Shown here in pieces: positions 8,950-19,997 of a stretch of 64,000 bases of DNA. Positions within the stretch are counted from its first letter, which is position 1, and each line of letters starts with the position of its first letter. A program made the position numbers and the translations under genes. The notes beneath the pieces were generated by a model that did not search any database, was not told the DNA's origin, and saw only the letters and a list, made by a program, of their open reading frames with translations. Origin of the DNA: Dactylorhiza incarnata (Eukaryota > Streptophyta > Magnoliopsida > Asparagales > Orchidaceae); contig JAWHQI010000028.1 of assembly GCA_033032865.1 (NCBI GenBank), forward strand, positions 9,257,001-9,321,000, given 5' to 3'.

Positions 8950-9729
8950 TTATTGCGGAGAACGGGCGCGAGTGGAAGTTGTCGCGGCATCGTCCCAATC
9001 CTCAAGCTGGCGGCAGCGCCCATTACAATTGTCAAACTCTATGTGGCGGAAATCTTCAGCACCATCAACAGCGTCATCACGAACAAGTGGCAGGACCGCA
9101 TTGCCATCAATCGAACGGTCTCGAGCATCACAAGCAAATGGCGGGACAACGTCGCCATCAATCCTACGATCACGAGCAAGTGGCGGGACATCGTCGCCAT
9201 CAATCCTCCCCCACTCAAAATCACTCATCACCGATGAGTGGCCCAGAATGGGAAAGTAGTCGAAGTCAACACCAACATGTACCAAATCTGGCCCGAGTAT
9301 CCACGTGATAGTAGTGCGAGCATCACTCATCAAGGAAAACCTGTCAGGCATAACAACAGCAGCAAAGCTTTCGAGGAAACTCGAAAAGGTGTCAGTCCGA
9401 AGAAACATAACTAGAATCTTACCATCCGGTGCAAGAACCAAGGAACCCGCATGGAAGATAGACACGGAAAAACTCTTACTCCCCAACCCAAGAGAACATA
9501 TAGTGGGAGAGAGAAACGATAAAGAACGCCACTCAGGTGGAACATAGACATGCAAATAAAAATCCGAAAAATTGAAAAGAGGTGAAACACCCCATGCATC
9601 GTAAAAATCTGGAAGAAAAGCATAAAATCCGAAGTTCCTCATAACCATGGATGGGTTGGCGTCCCTAAGTGTTAATCCATTGACGGAGCCCATAGACAAC
9701 CGCTTGGGGACTGGCCAGACTAAATCCAA
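8950..9729 (-). CDS. Unidentified ORF running into the TR-GAG A 3' LTR
   Basis: A 259-residue minus-strand frame beginning MDLVWPVPKRLSMGSVNG. The first ~175 residues look like a real globular protein, rich in F, W, L and V (for example FYAFLPDFYDAWGVSPLFNF and VSIFHAGSLVLAPDGKILVM). The last ~85 residues are translation of the LTR repeats and are acidic/arginine-rich. I do not recognise a family. It could be a captured fragment of a host gene or a diverged element ORF. It lies downstream of gag, where pol would be. The ATG is simply the first in frame. Confidence 0.4.
   Translation of the reverse strand: MDLVWPVPKRLSMGSVNGLTLRDANPSMVMRNFGFYAFLPDFYDAWGVSPLFNFSDFYLHVYVPPEWRSLSFLSPTICSLGLGSKSFSVSIFHAGSLVLAPDGKILVMFLRTDTFSSFLESFAAVVMPDRFSLMSDARTTITWILGPDLVHVGVDFDYFPILGHSSVMSDFEWGRIDGDDVPPLARDRRIDGDVVPPFACDARDRSIDGNAVLPLVRDDAVDGAEDFRHIEFDNCNGRCRQLEDWDDAATTSTRARSPQ
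9039..9202 (-). repeat. 42-51-bp imperfect repeats at the LTR end
   Basis: The minus strand has four imperfect units beginning TTGATGGC or GATGGCGACG and continuing TGTCCCGCCA.TTGCTCGTGA. The outermost unit forms the LTR terminus itself. The same set occurs in the right LTR (to 12775) and in the 258-bp insertion at 3061-3318. Confidence 0.75.
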
Positions 9730-9979
9730 ATCACCAACTCTAGCGGAGGACGCTCACGGATGTGAACGGAAGTGCATGCGGCACAACTCAAAGTGGTCAG
9801 CTAAAATCATAGAACGTGTAGGTTAAGATGGTAAGCAACTGGAGGAAAAATACGTGCAACTGGACTGGATGTGTAAGTATGTCGTGAAGAAACTAAGTCC
9901 AGGGGTACAGTCGCCACAGAATCATAATCGGTCGCGACCGCCAACAAATCCGTAGACGGGCACTCAGAAAAACTGTCAA

Positions 9980-11109
9980 TCAAACATAATGCGTAAAACG
10001 TAATGCGTAGTCAGATCTACGAAGGGTGGTGAAAAGACCTAGCACAAAATCTAACAACTCCACAAAACATGTCCGACGGGACATGGCCAACGGAGGGGCT
10101 AGTAACATAGGCAAAACTAATTGGCTAGGATGAGGCATAACAAAGTCATCCAAATATATCCTTCCCTCGCTAGCCAGCTTTTCCAACGCACTAGGTACAT
10201 CATTCAAATTAGAATCATCAGACGACTCAGAAACTTGCTCAGAAGACCCGAAAGTAGGCTCTAAAAGGACCAAGGACGTAGTCTGAACGTCGCACTCGGC
10301 AGGATAGTGGGCAGACACTCCACTAACATTGCCTATAGTAATCGTCTGACAACCCTCACTGGCAGGAATACACTCACCCTGCGGGCTTATGGAATTCCTA
10401 GCAGTAACATCTACCGAGTCCGGGACAGAGGACCTAAACTGTTCATTTTCCCTAAAGGTGGAAGCAGGTACACTACGGATAGTCTTACCTTTGTGGGAAA
10501 AGGATTTAGCTTGAGGAATAAGGTCACTCCTATAATCAGATACGGGTCGAGTGCCCCAATGTAATGAAGCCACATCATCGAACATCAGTGTATGGAAGTA
10601 AGCTGGAACGTATTGATCCGTGATAAGGTTCTTCATAACTGGCCAACTTATAAGTGGTATGCCATGCCGCGTCCCTAGACGTCTCTCTTCATTAAGCCAG
10701 AAGGTCTGGGCTCGACCTAATAACTGCACTCTCGCAACTTGGACCTTGTGGTGGTCCCCAAGATTATGCCACCCGAAGTAGCGTTCCATTTCAACAACCC
10801 AGTTAAGGAGGATTTGAGGACCTCCCAACCCATCGTAGGTGGGTGCAACGATCCTAGTTGACCTAGAAATGTCAACATCTCGTTCAGGGTGACAATGTTG
10901 TGGACGAGCACGTGCAGACAAATCATCGGGTTGTCTTCCTCGTGACGGTGGTGGCGATTCAGTGGCCTATGACCTCTAGGTGGTGAAGGGGTGCGGTTGG
11001 CCAAGAGTTGAGCCATCATTCCCCGAAGTTCCCCCAATTATTGGTTCATCTCCAAACGAAGATCATCAACCGGAGTGGGATTTTGAATTGGTTGTCGTTC
11101 GTCGACCAT
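9980..11109 (-). pseudogene. TR-GAG A gag (Retrotrans_gag)
   Basis: The likely start is the minus-strand ATG at 11109 (MVDERQPIQN). An in-frame stop follows after about 22 codons, then LGELRGMMAQLLANRTPSPP, then a frame change near 10920 into the main block. That block contains PQILLNWVVEMERYFGWH, VARVQLLGRAQTFWLNEERR, ISWPVMKNLITDQYVP and ASLHWGTRPVSDYRSD, the pattern of the Retrotrans_gag capsid domain of Ty3/gypsy elements. The reading frame then continues into low-similarity sequence ending near 9980. No CCHC zinc knuckle is visible. The gene is broken, so even gag would have to come from elsewhere. Confidence 0.7.
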
Positions 11110-11263
11110 ACTTGGCGAAGAGGTGTGATACTCGTGACCGGATCTAGTGTGCATGCGATGTGTTAACAAAAAATTGTTTTTTTATAGAAAAATAAAAATG
11201 TACATGTAGAACCTAATTGAACTAGAGCGGACCGGTGCCGAGTTAAGAAATCGGCTAACCTAG

Positions 11264-11276
11264 CTCTGATGCCAAA
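11264..11276 (-). other. TR-GAG A primer-binding site (Met-tRNA type)
   Basis: The minus strand reads TTGGCATCAGAGC immediately inside the 5' LTR (11278). It matches the plant initiator-Met tRNA site TGGTATCAGAGC with one mismatch. This fixes the element as minus-strand. Confidence 0.75.
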
Positions 11277-11277
11277 T

Positions 11278-12775
11278 TGATGCAGGACAACGTGTCATGG
11301 CTCGATCTACATTAACGCACCTAACGCAACCATTCTAATTGCAAAATATAATCCAACATAAGCGAAAGATCGCGAAACCTTTTGAGATTGGACAAGGGCT
11401 AAATGCCAATATCCGCTCACGCGAAAAGGACCTACACGATCCGGACAATTAAGCTTATCCTTAGATATTAGCCGCATACATTCACAAGTCCAAAATGGAG
11501 ATAACTCGGACTAGAGATAGCGATTCAAAACAAGTCCAAATCAGCCCCAAAGTAAAATCGATACGAAGGTATACCAAATCTCGAGAAGCAAATGCGAAAT
11601 CAAGGATTGAACAACCCGATTTTGCAAAACGTCAAGAGACCTACCCGACAATATTATCGAAGAAATCCGGACAATATTAATACCTTAGATTCAGATTTAT
11701 TACGTGCAACGATTAAATAGTTAGGATAAATATTTCAATCCACAAATCCACCACAATATCGCACTAACGTAAACGAAACTCACAAGAGAGAAGGGGGAGG
11801 GATTACCCACAAACCAGCGAGATGAACGCACGAGAAGATTAGTGGAAGGGTCACACTTCCACGGGAGCTGTCGGAGTCGCGCCGGAGGGTGGGTTGAAGT
11901 CACGTCGGATGGTGGTTGAGAGAGAAGGAGGCTGACGAGCCCTCCTCAGGTCAGCATACGCAAGCGGGCGGTGGTGTTGCACGGCGGCACGTGATGGAGG
12001 GTGGGATCGGCGACTGAGTCGCACAACACGCCGGAAGAAACGGGGGTGGCGAGTCTCACGCAGGATGGAAGAAGGGGCGGTGGCGAGTCTCACGCTGAAC
12101 GGAAGAGGGGGCTGTGGCGAGTCTCACGCCAGAGGGAGAGGGGGCAGTGGCGAGTTACAGACCAGGAAGAAGAGCGGCACCGGCGAGTCTCACGCCATGC
12201 AAAAGAAGGGTCGGCGACACTATTGCTCTGCACGCCAAGGAGGTGGCCGAACCCTAGGGGAAAGGAGGAAATAACAAACCCACGGTTTAATTTTTTTTTG
12301 TTCTCCAACGTCAATGCCTCATTACCATCCCCAAACTATATATAGTTCTTATACAAATTATAACCATAAACTAATACCCAAGTTAAAACATTAAACTAAA
12401 CATTAAACAAAAAACTGAAATTAAAACTATTAAACTAATTTAATGTAAACCATTAAATTAAACTAACGGCCGCACGAGGTCGTGCGCGGAGGTCGTAGCG
12501 AAATGGATCTTCATTACCTTGATTGTTGAGGAGAACGGGCGCGAGTGGAAGTTGTCGTGGCATCGTCCCAATCCTCAAGCTGGCGGTAGCGTCCATCACA
12601 ATCGTCAAACTCTATGTGGCGGAAATCTTCAGCACCATCAGCAGCGTCATCACGAACAAGTGGCAGGACAGCATTGCCATCAATCGAACGGTCTCGAGCA
12701 TCACAAGAAAATGGCGGGACAACGTCGCCATCAATCCTACGATCACGAGCAAGTGGCGGGACATAGTCGCCATCA
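11278..12775 (-). repeat. TR-GAG A 5' LTR
   Basis: 1498 bp, starting TGATGCAGGAC and ending CATAGTCGCCATCA on the plus strand. It is followed directly by the TCTTC duplication. It has the same internal arrays as the 3' LTR, including the 34-bp array from 12048. Confidence 0.9.
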
Positions 12776-12780
12776 TCTTC

Positions 12781-12913
12781 CCTGCTGAGTCTAAGGGTCA
12801 TTGTCTAGTTCTGAGGCTTCAGTCTGTTTCCCTCAAGGGATAAGTAAGTGCTAGCTGCCCCCCAACCTGTTGGGGGCCCCGAACTCCATAGAGACCATTT
12901 ATTGCTTTCAACA
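12781..12913 (+). repeat. Tat-1 3' LTR, part 2
   Basis: Resumes the LTR after TR-GAG A. Words such as GATAAGTAAGTGCTAGCTGCC align with GATCAGTAATGGCTAGCTGCC at 50880-50900. It ends TTCAACA like Tat-3 (50955). The adjacent 12914 sequence is SIRE-type coding DNA. Confidence 0.8.
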
Positions 12914-14028
12914 ACCAAATGATTGACTTAGCAGAAAAGATAGTGATTTCTCAGAATAAAATTCTCAGATCCATGGACAAACAGCTCAGACTCTCTGAAT
13001 AAGATTTGTCCTATGCCAAAAATTATGTCAGCAAGACAGATGAGGTGATAGCACAATCAACCAATCATCTCCAAGATTATGTCTACTCCACTGCCATGCA
13101 GTTGGATCAAGAAGATGACAGGAACAAGGAAGAGCTGAAAGCCGACATAGCTAATGTTTTCCACTCTATTGCTGACTCAGTCACTGCTTCCCAATTAAAT
13201 TCTGAGGTAGTCAAACTGCAAGAGGTGCTGTAAGCTGATATTGAGAATGTTTTCCAAAACCTGTCTGGCTCAATCTATACAGCTAAACAAGATCTACATC
13301 AACAAGTATTTGAAGAAGCCAGAAAGGGGGAGGATACAAATGCTATCATAAATGCTGACTTAACTCTCAATATACTGCAAGGTACTAGGCTTGCTCTGAA
13401 TCTTCCTCTCTTAAATATAAATAGGGCAGAAGATTAGGACTTCCCAAGTCAAGAAGCAATAGCCCAAAATGAAAATCTGAAGAAGAAAAGAGAAAGATAA
13501 AAGACATTGTTGGCAGAAGAATTCATGCCCAAGCAAAGGGAGGTTCAGCATAGAGATCCAAATTATGAATATTGGATTGATGACTCCAAAGAAATAATTT
13601 TAAATGCCTGACTAAGCCATGGTCAAATTGGAAAAGACATTGATAAGCTCTATCCATCTGAAGAGTGGATAAAGCAATTAGAAAGAAACATAAAGAGAGA
13701 CAGGGTTTTCAAAGCTAACATAGTAAGAAAAGACAACCCAAGAAAAATGCCTTCTAGATATATCCCAAAGCCATATCTGTATTTCCAAAGGCAAGAGAAC
13801 AAAAAGAGAATAGCTGAGATTGAGGCTGTAAATGCTGAAAAAGACTCAGCTACTAATCTTCCTAAAAACGGGATAGTAGCTGCTGAAGATAAGAAGCTCC
13901 CAGCTCAAGAAGAAGTGGTTGCTGAGAACATGGATGCTGCAGCAGACCAATTTACCTCAGACAAAGGAAAAGAAGTTGCTGATGACACTCCTGAGAGATC
14001 TTCTGCTTCTAAGAAAAGAAAACTCTAA
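12914..14028 (+). pseudogene. SIRE-1 env-like ORF (degraded)
   Basis: One frame can be followed from about 12915 to the stop at 14026-14028, with several in-frame stops (for example after 13000, 13230, 13435, 13500 and 13610). Readable blocks include AEKIVISQNKILRSMDKQLRL, EVIAQSTNHLQDYVYSTAMQLDQEDD and EEWIKQLERNIKRD. The C-terminus is lysine-rich and ends SSASKKRKL. It is predicted to be largely helical, without clear membrane segments. In SIRE elements an env-like ORF of unknown role lies between pol and the 3' LTR; position and composition support that assignment here. Not functional as it stands. Confidence 0.6.
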
Positions 14029-14411
14029 AGAAATGTCTAGATGTAAATTGAACTATAATTTATCTGAAATGTCTTAGAATTGAACTATGATTCATTATCT
14101 TTTATGAATTTCAAATGAATGAATGGTTAAATTAGTCACTTTATATCCAAAGCTAATCTAAGCCTTAGCTTAATATTACCCTGTATTGTTGGTTAAATTT
14201 GTCTATGCACAATTGTCATATTTATCTAATCACACTGTTGGATTGTTAAACTCTGTGGATATATGTCATTCATATTCATTATCTGCTATAATATTTCTAA
14301 TGCAATGAGTATGATATGATAATCTCTTAGTAGTGAAGCTACATGTTAAGAATTTAAGGATTTTGTACCTTAGCAGTGAGGGTGTTCTACCTTCTTCAAA
14401 TAGGGGGAGAT

Positions 14412-15641
14412 TGTTGAGAATTTGACCCTCAATATTCCCTTGATTTGAAGAGGCTTCACACTCAATGCTAAGTACAAAGTTGTATTTGATAAACCACATT
14501 TCCTCTCATAGTTATGCAGGGTTAGTTCAAACCAGGGTATGAAGAAAGTTCAGTTGGTTTGCTGCCAAAACTGCTGAGATGATCTCTTAGTCTCAGCTGA
14601 ACCGCTGAGATAAGACCAAGAGCCACTGAGAAGGAGACTAGGCTAGCTAAGCTGCAGATAGACAAAATCCACTAAGATTACTGCCTATCTCTGCTGATCC
14701 GCTGAGACGGAACACATGCATCCGCTGAGACAGGAAGCTGTCTCAGCCCATCTACTGAGACAGATTCAAATATGCAGACGGGCTTTACTTTTGGCACAAA
14801 GAGCTGTAAAGTGAAAAGGATGTTCCAATCACTCCCATGCTGTGTCAGGAGGACATATGATAGCCATTGAAATTCGAGAGCATTATAAAAGAAACAATTA
14901 GGGCTTTGTAAAGTCTCTCGATCACTCAAAAAAAAGAACATTACTGTTCCATTACCGGCAGCCAAGAAAACCTTAATTCCTGTTACCTGAAGCTACAAGG
15001 AGAGAATAGATTGCCCATCTTGATCAAGTTAAGATAGGGCAAGTTGATCCTCACTCTTTCTCTGAAGTCAAGGATCAAAAGAATCAAAGTTGAGGCCACT
15101 GGAATCATCCCAGATTCAAGACTGCTTCTACAGTTGTTCAACAACAGAAGTTTAGGTGTATTCCATCTACTTTTGTTATTCATGTATTGTTATTGTTGTA
15201 GGAACTTAACAATTCTGAGTTGTAGGGCATAATTGCCTGAGTGTAGGGCTCTCAAGCCTGAGAACTAGATCTATGTGTTCATCTTGAGTGTAGGATCATT
15301 GGATGATCTGAGGTAGTGTTGTTGAGCCTGAGGTAGGGCTATTATGCCTGAGGTATGGTTTGAGAAAACCTGAGAGATCCTGAGGGATCTGTGTTGTAAG
15401 CTCTTGGAGCTGAGTTTGGAGGTGTTGACCTTTTCTAACTTTATGTTAGAAAGGTGAAGGGGGAAAGAGGACTACTCAAGACAACCTGTCTTGAGGAACC
15501 TCTATAAATCTTGGTGTGGTTTCTAGATGCTTGATACATAACTAACTTAAAATCAGAAAACAGCTAATTTATAGCCAAAAGAAAAAAGAAACCAATTCAC
15601 CCATCCCCTCTAGGTGACTAAGACTACATCCTAAAAAAACA
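14412..15641 (+). repeat. SIRE-1 3' LTR
   Basis: Starts TGTTGAGAA right after the purine tract; the end near 15641 is inferred. The U3 part (14560-14770) is crowded with CTGAGA and TCTCAG words, including CCGCTGAGAC several times and inverted pairs such as CTGTCTCAG...CTGAGACAG. A second cluster of CCTGAG words lies at 15255-15400. No gene is seen. Confidence 0.7.
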
Positions 15642-15646
15642 ATCAC

Positions 15647-18316
15647 AAGCTACCACCTCGGAGGGAGGTGGACCACAAGATCGAGCTGGAGCCAGGGACA
15701 AAGCCACCCGCCAAGGCAGCATATAGAATGGCTCCCCTGAATTGGAGGAGTTGAGGAAGCAACTTCAAGTTCTACTTGAGTCAGGGATGATTAGGCCATC
15801 AAAGGCGCCATTTGGTGCCCCGGTGCTCTTCCAAAAGAAGAAGGATGGAACATTGCAGCTTTGCATGGACTACCGAGAACTAAACAAGGCGACAATCAAG
15901 AACAAGTATCCTATCCCTCTCATTGTGAATCTCTTTGACATGCTTGGGAAGACGAGGATCTACTCCAAGTTGGATTTGAAAAAGGGATATCATCAAGTGC
16001 GGATTATAGAGGGGGACGAGACTAAGACCACTTGCATCACAAGGTACGGATCATTCGAATTGTTGGTAATGCCTTTCGGTTTAACCAATGCACCGACAAC
16101 TTTCTGCACTTTGATGAACCAAATATTCCACCCATACTTGGATAAATTTGTGGTGGTGTACTTGGATGACATAGTGGTGTACATCGACACCATAGAGGAG
16201 CATGCCAAGCACCTTGGCTTGGTGTTCCAAGCATTACGGGAGAATGAGCTATATGTGAAGAGGTCTAAATGCTCATTTGGACAAGAGGAGATACAATTTC
16301 TGGGACATGTCATTGGACATGGCCAACTACGGATGGACATGGCAAAGATCAAGGAAATTGACGAATGGGAACCGCCAACGAAGGTACCGGACTTATGATC
16401 ATTTTTGGTCCTGGTGAACTACTATCACAGGTTCATCAAGGATTACTCGAGGAGGGCACTGTCGTTGACGAACCTGTTGAAGAAGAGCAAGGTTTGGCTT
16501 TGGATGGAGGAATGCCAAAGCGCTTTCAAAGACTTGAAGGCAGCGATTTGTACGAAATCGGTGCTTGCTTTGCCATACTTTAGTAAGAGGTTTGAGCTGC
16601 ATACGGCTGCATCAGACTTTGCGATTGGAGGAGTGCTAATGCAAGATGGTCACCCCTTAGCTTTTGAAAGTCGGAAACTCAACGAGGCGGAACAGAGATA
16701 CACCGTTCAAGAGAAAGAGATGATGGCCATCATCCATTGCTTGCAAGTATGGAGGCATTATCTACTTGGGGGGCAGTTCACGATCAAGATGGATAATGTG
16801 GCAATTACTTACTTCCAGACGCAGAAGAAATTGACCGCTAAGCAAGCAAGATGGCAAGATTTCTTGTCAGAGTTTGACTTTGTGTTAGAGCATAAGGCGG
16901 GGAAGACCAACGTTGTGGATGATGCACTAAGTCGCAAAGCTGAGCTAGCCACAATGTCCACAGCTAATGGGGAATTGTTGGGCAAAATTAGGCAAGGGTT
17001 GAAGGAGGATCCTCTTGCCGTGCAACTCATGGGGTTGGCCAAGGAGGGCCAAGCTAGAAGATTTTGGGTAGAGGATAAGCTACTCTACACTAAAGGGAGG
17101 CGATTGTACATCCCAAAGTGGGAAAACCTGCAGAGGGATCTCATCAAGGAGTGCCATGACACCAAGTGGTCTGGACATCCAGGATAGAAACGCACTTTGG
17201 CTTTGATGGAGGAGTCATTTTTCTGGCCACGGATGAGGGATGAAGTGGAGCTATACGTGAAGTCTTGTCTTGTTTGCCAACAAGACAAGGTAGACAGCAA
17301 GCATCCCACGGGATTATTGGAGCCTTTACTCATTGCAGAGCATCCTTAGGAGTCGGTGACACTTGACTTCATCATTGCTTTGCCAAAATCTGAATGATGT
17401 GGGTCAATCTTAGTTGTAGTAGATCAATTCTCCAAGTATGAAACATTTATCCCTAGCATAAGAGACACTACCGCGGAAGAGACAACGTGTCTTTTCTTCA
17501 AGAATGTGGTGAAGTATTGGGGGTTGCTGAAGACGATTATCAGCGACCGAGACCCCACATTCACAGGAAAATTATGGAAGGAGTTGTTCAAGTTGTTGGG
17601 ATCTGAATTGAACTTCTCCACTAGCTTCCACCCTCAAACTGATGGGCAAACTCTGAGGGTGAATGCTCTACTCGAATGCTATTTACGGCACATTGTAAGT
17701 GCTAATCAACAAGACTGGGCCAAGTTGATCGATGTAGCACAATTCTCCTACAATCTACAATGGAGTAAGGCAATTGGAAGAAGTCCATTTGAGCTTGCAA
17801 CGGGAAGACATTCACTTACTCCGCACACTTTGGAGATCACCGCCAATGAAGGAAGAAGCCTGGTAACATGGAAAATGGCTAAGTCATGTGAGGAACAAGC
17901 GTACATATCTAGGGCATGTTTGGAGAAAGCGCGCAAACGGATGAAGAAGTGGGCTGATTCAAAGCGACGGATGGTGGAGTATTCAGTTGGCGACAACATC
18001 ATGGTAAAACTTCTACCTCAACAATTCAAGGCCTTGAGTAGTTTACACAAGGGTTTGGTTAGAAGATATAAAGGCCCATTTCCGGTGATTGCTAAGGTGG
18101 GTAACGTTTCCTACAACCTCGACCTACCCGACTCTTTGAAGATACATCCAGTGTTTCATGTCAGCATGTTAAAGCCTTATCATGAAGACCATGAAGACCT
18201 TCAAAGAGGAGCATCTCATAGAGCACCACCAGTGATGACCAAGTCTTTTGATAAAGAGGTGGAAGATGTGCTCACAAAAAAGATTGTGCGGCGAAGAGGT
18301 ATGCAACCTAGCATAC
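15647..18316 (+). pseudogene. Chromovirus pol: RT, RNase H, integrase, chromodomain start
   Basis: RT begins at LPPRREVDHKIELEPG and has [30 protein letters not shown] and the catalytic box [10 protein letters not shown]. RNase H follows (TAASDFAIGGVLMQDGHPLA to DDALSRKAE). The integrase zinc-binding part has HDTKWSGHPG and CLVCQQDK. The core has LDFIIALPKSE and ISDRDPTF, but the catalytic Glu of GQTERVN is Leu (GQTLRVN). The C-terminal domain has YKGPFPVIAKVGNVSYNLDLP, and the chromodomain starts FDKEVEDVLTKKIVRRRGM. In-frame stops lie near 16396, 17185, 17347 and 17395; most look like single substitutions. TR-GAG B is inserted at 18317. Confidence 0.85.
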
Positions 18317-19844
18317 TGATGCGTGTTCGGCAAGTGCACCGGTCGCTGTCAAGTAATAAAATTGGGAATAGCTTCCCCGAATATCGTCTTTCAAGGAATG
18401 CAGATTCTGGTGAACGAAATGCGTGGTGAGTCGATTGTTACGACGAGTAAAAAAAAGTAATAACAAGGGCGATGTGATTGGCGTCCTAAGTTACTACACA
18501 GAAATGAGATGCGGGTCAAAACTCCTCTTCGCAAGGCGGGATGGATGCAACGGCCGCGATGCCGTGCTTCGGAAGGCGCGTGGATGGAAAGTAACTATGA
18601 CGGGTGAGGGTCGCACACACCTCTTCGCAAAGTGGGGGTGAGTGCAGCGGCCGCGATTCCGCGCTTCGGTAAGCAGGTGAAATGGCCACAGTGCGGGGTT
18701 TTGTGAGGGTCGTATTCACCTCTTCGCCAAAGTCACCACTAGCATTTGCTAGATGGCTAGCTGGAATGTGTGTGTGGACATGGAGCGGGGGCGGAGCGCA
18801 TCACAGCAAAGCATCAAGTGAAAGATAAAACAAGAGTGTATTTCATTCATAGACAAATAGAAATCACACTAGTTCAATTCAAAAGTTAAGCATACATTTC
18901 CAAAAGAGAGAGGGTAGAGGAAACCACGAGATGAGAAGCCTCGCCGTAGATCTTGGTCGGAATGGGGGGTTGTCAAGCCTCCTCCGAGCTCAGTCCTTGG
19001 TTGCTTCCGGGGTTCAGAGGCTGTCACTACCTCCAACCATCATCCGTCTTCTTCTCAGAGCTGGGTCTCTTCCCCTTGGCCCAATGGAGATGCCGCACCT
19101 TGAAATGCTTGCTGTAGATGGCGGGGAAAGCTTCTGGAACCCTTGGTGGAGCTTAGGATCGATGGAAGAAGCTTTCCCAAGGAAGGGGATGGATGGGTGG
19201 AGCTTGGAGAGGGAAAACGGCGGAGCTTGCGGAAGAATTCGTGCCCCAAAACAGTGCTAGAATCCCTAATTTCGCGGAACAACGACTTAAATAGGGAGCA
19301 GAATAAGTACTGCGCACGGTCAGTGGCGCACGACCAATGGTCGTGCGCGAAGGAATGCCTGTGATCGTGCGCAGTCAACCTGTAGCAAAGAAAAAGATAG
19401 AAAATGACGCACGGTCAGGGGCGCACGACCAATGGTCGTGCGCGAAGAAATGCCTGTGATCGTGCGCATACCTTCGCGCCGATCTCGATCTGGGCCGGGA
19501 ATTAACGCACGACCAATGGTCGTGCGCCTGATCGTGCACGAAGGAATGCGCACGATCAGAGGCTTTTTAGGCCAAAAATCGCCCCGCACCATCCCGAACG
19601 TGCACACGATCCCAGGACCTGCAGGAAAAGTACAAATAACCCCGATCCGTGCACACCACCGGATCCATAACACAGGCATACAGTAATATATAGGAAAAAT
19701 ATGCCACAAAGGGGGAAGGATTGCACAAAAAGCGCAGAAACGCCATGCTATCAATATAAGCGTATATGAACAGCAAATGAAGTGCAATGACACTAAAACA
19801 AACCCAGGTGAAGCCGGAAATGACTGTATAAACCAGACTCATCA
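18317..19844 (-). repeat. TR-GAG B 3' LTR
   Basis: 1528 bp, aligned over its full length with 25049-26576; by eye they differ at a few per cent of positions. It contains three copies of a perfect palindrome (from 19326, 19421 and about 19506; see findings). Open frames here on both strands are translation of repetitive LTR DNA, not genes. Confidence 0.9.
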
Positions 19845-19997
19845 CACCCCCAGAATTACCTGTTTGCGCGTCCCGAGCAAACAAATCCGGCGGAGCGAGA
19901 AAAGACATAGCTGGGTTAGAAATTGCAAGGGCGGAGTAATATGCGAAGTCTCATACGCATGTGCATAGAAATCTAGTAGACAAAATTTCTAATTATG

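Larger units (their letters stand above)
7707..9202 (-). repeat. TR-GAG A 3' LTR
   Basis: 1496 bp, plus-strand termini TGATGCAGGAC and GTCGCCATCA. It aligns along its length with 11278-12775, with scattered substitutions and small indels. It contains the 34-bp array (8476-8640) and the 42-51-bp array (9039-9202). The TTGAAATT-type AT-rich stretch near 8750-8890 is non-coding. Confidence 0.9.
7707..12775 (-). mobile_element. TR-GAG A: non-autonomous LTR retrotransposon with gag only
   Basis: Two ~1.5-kb LTRs (7707-9202 and 11278-12775) flank a 2.07-kb internal region. Termini are TGATG...CATCA. The 5-bp target duplication TCTTC is exact (7702-7706 and 12776-12780). On the minus strand a primer-binding site (TTGGCATCAGAGC) follows the 5' LTR and a purine tract (GAGTGGGGGAGGA) precedes the 3' LTR. 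Only a gag remnant and an unidentified ORF remain, with no protease, RT or integrase. This fits the class of terminal-repeat retrotransposons with a GAG domain (TR-GAG) and needs pol in trans. Confidence 0.9.
1..12913 (+). mobile_element. Tat-1: Ty3/gypsy Tat-lineage retrotransposon, 3' part
   Basis: This is the 3' part of a Ty3/gypsy element; its 5' half lies left of the window. In order it shows an RNase H tail, integrase, a 94-bp and a 101-bp tandem array, two antisense genes, and a 3' LTR (6851-12913) split by a younger element. Integrase followed by a long non-coding/antisense segment before the 3' LTR is typical of the Tat/Ogre/Retand group. The LTR is recognised by alignment with the LTR at 49686-50955: both start TGTACAACC and end TTCAACA. 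Tat-1 lies inside the env-like ORF of a SIRE-type element, which resumes at 12914. Confidence 0.85.
12914..15641 (+). mobile_element. SIRE-1: Ty1/copia SIRE-type element, 3' part
   Basis: Contains the 3' env-like ORF, a polypurine tract (TAGGGGGAGAT at 14401-14411) and a 3' LTR (14412-15641). The layout matches SIRE-2 in this window, where the LTRs, gag, RNase H tail and env-like ORF are all visible. The 5' part is left of the window because Tat-1 interrupts it. SIRE-1 itself lies in the RT region of a chromovirus that resumes at about 15647; ATCAC (15642-15646) may be its target duplication. Confidence 0.75.

Noticed and set aside
19320..19908. Hydrophobic minus-strand frames with possible membrane segments (157 and 113 residues)
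   Set aside because: They lie wholly within the TR-GAG B LTR, recur in its partner LTR, and have no recognisable family.
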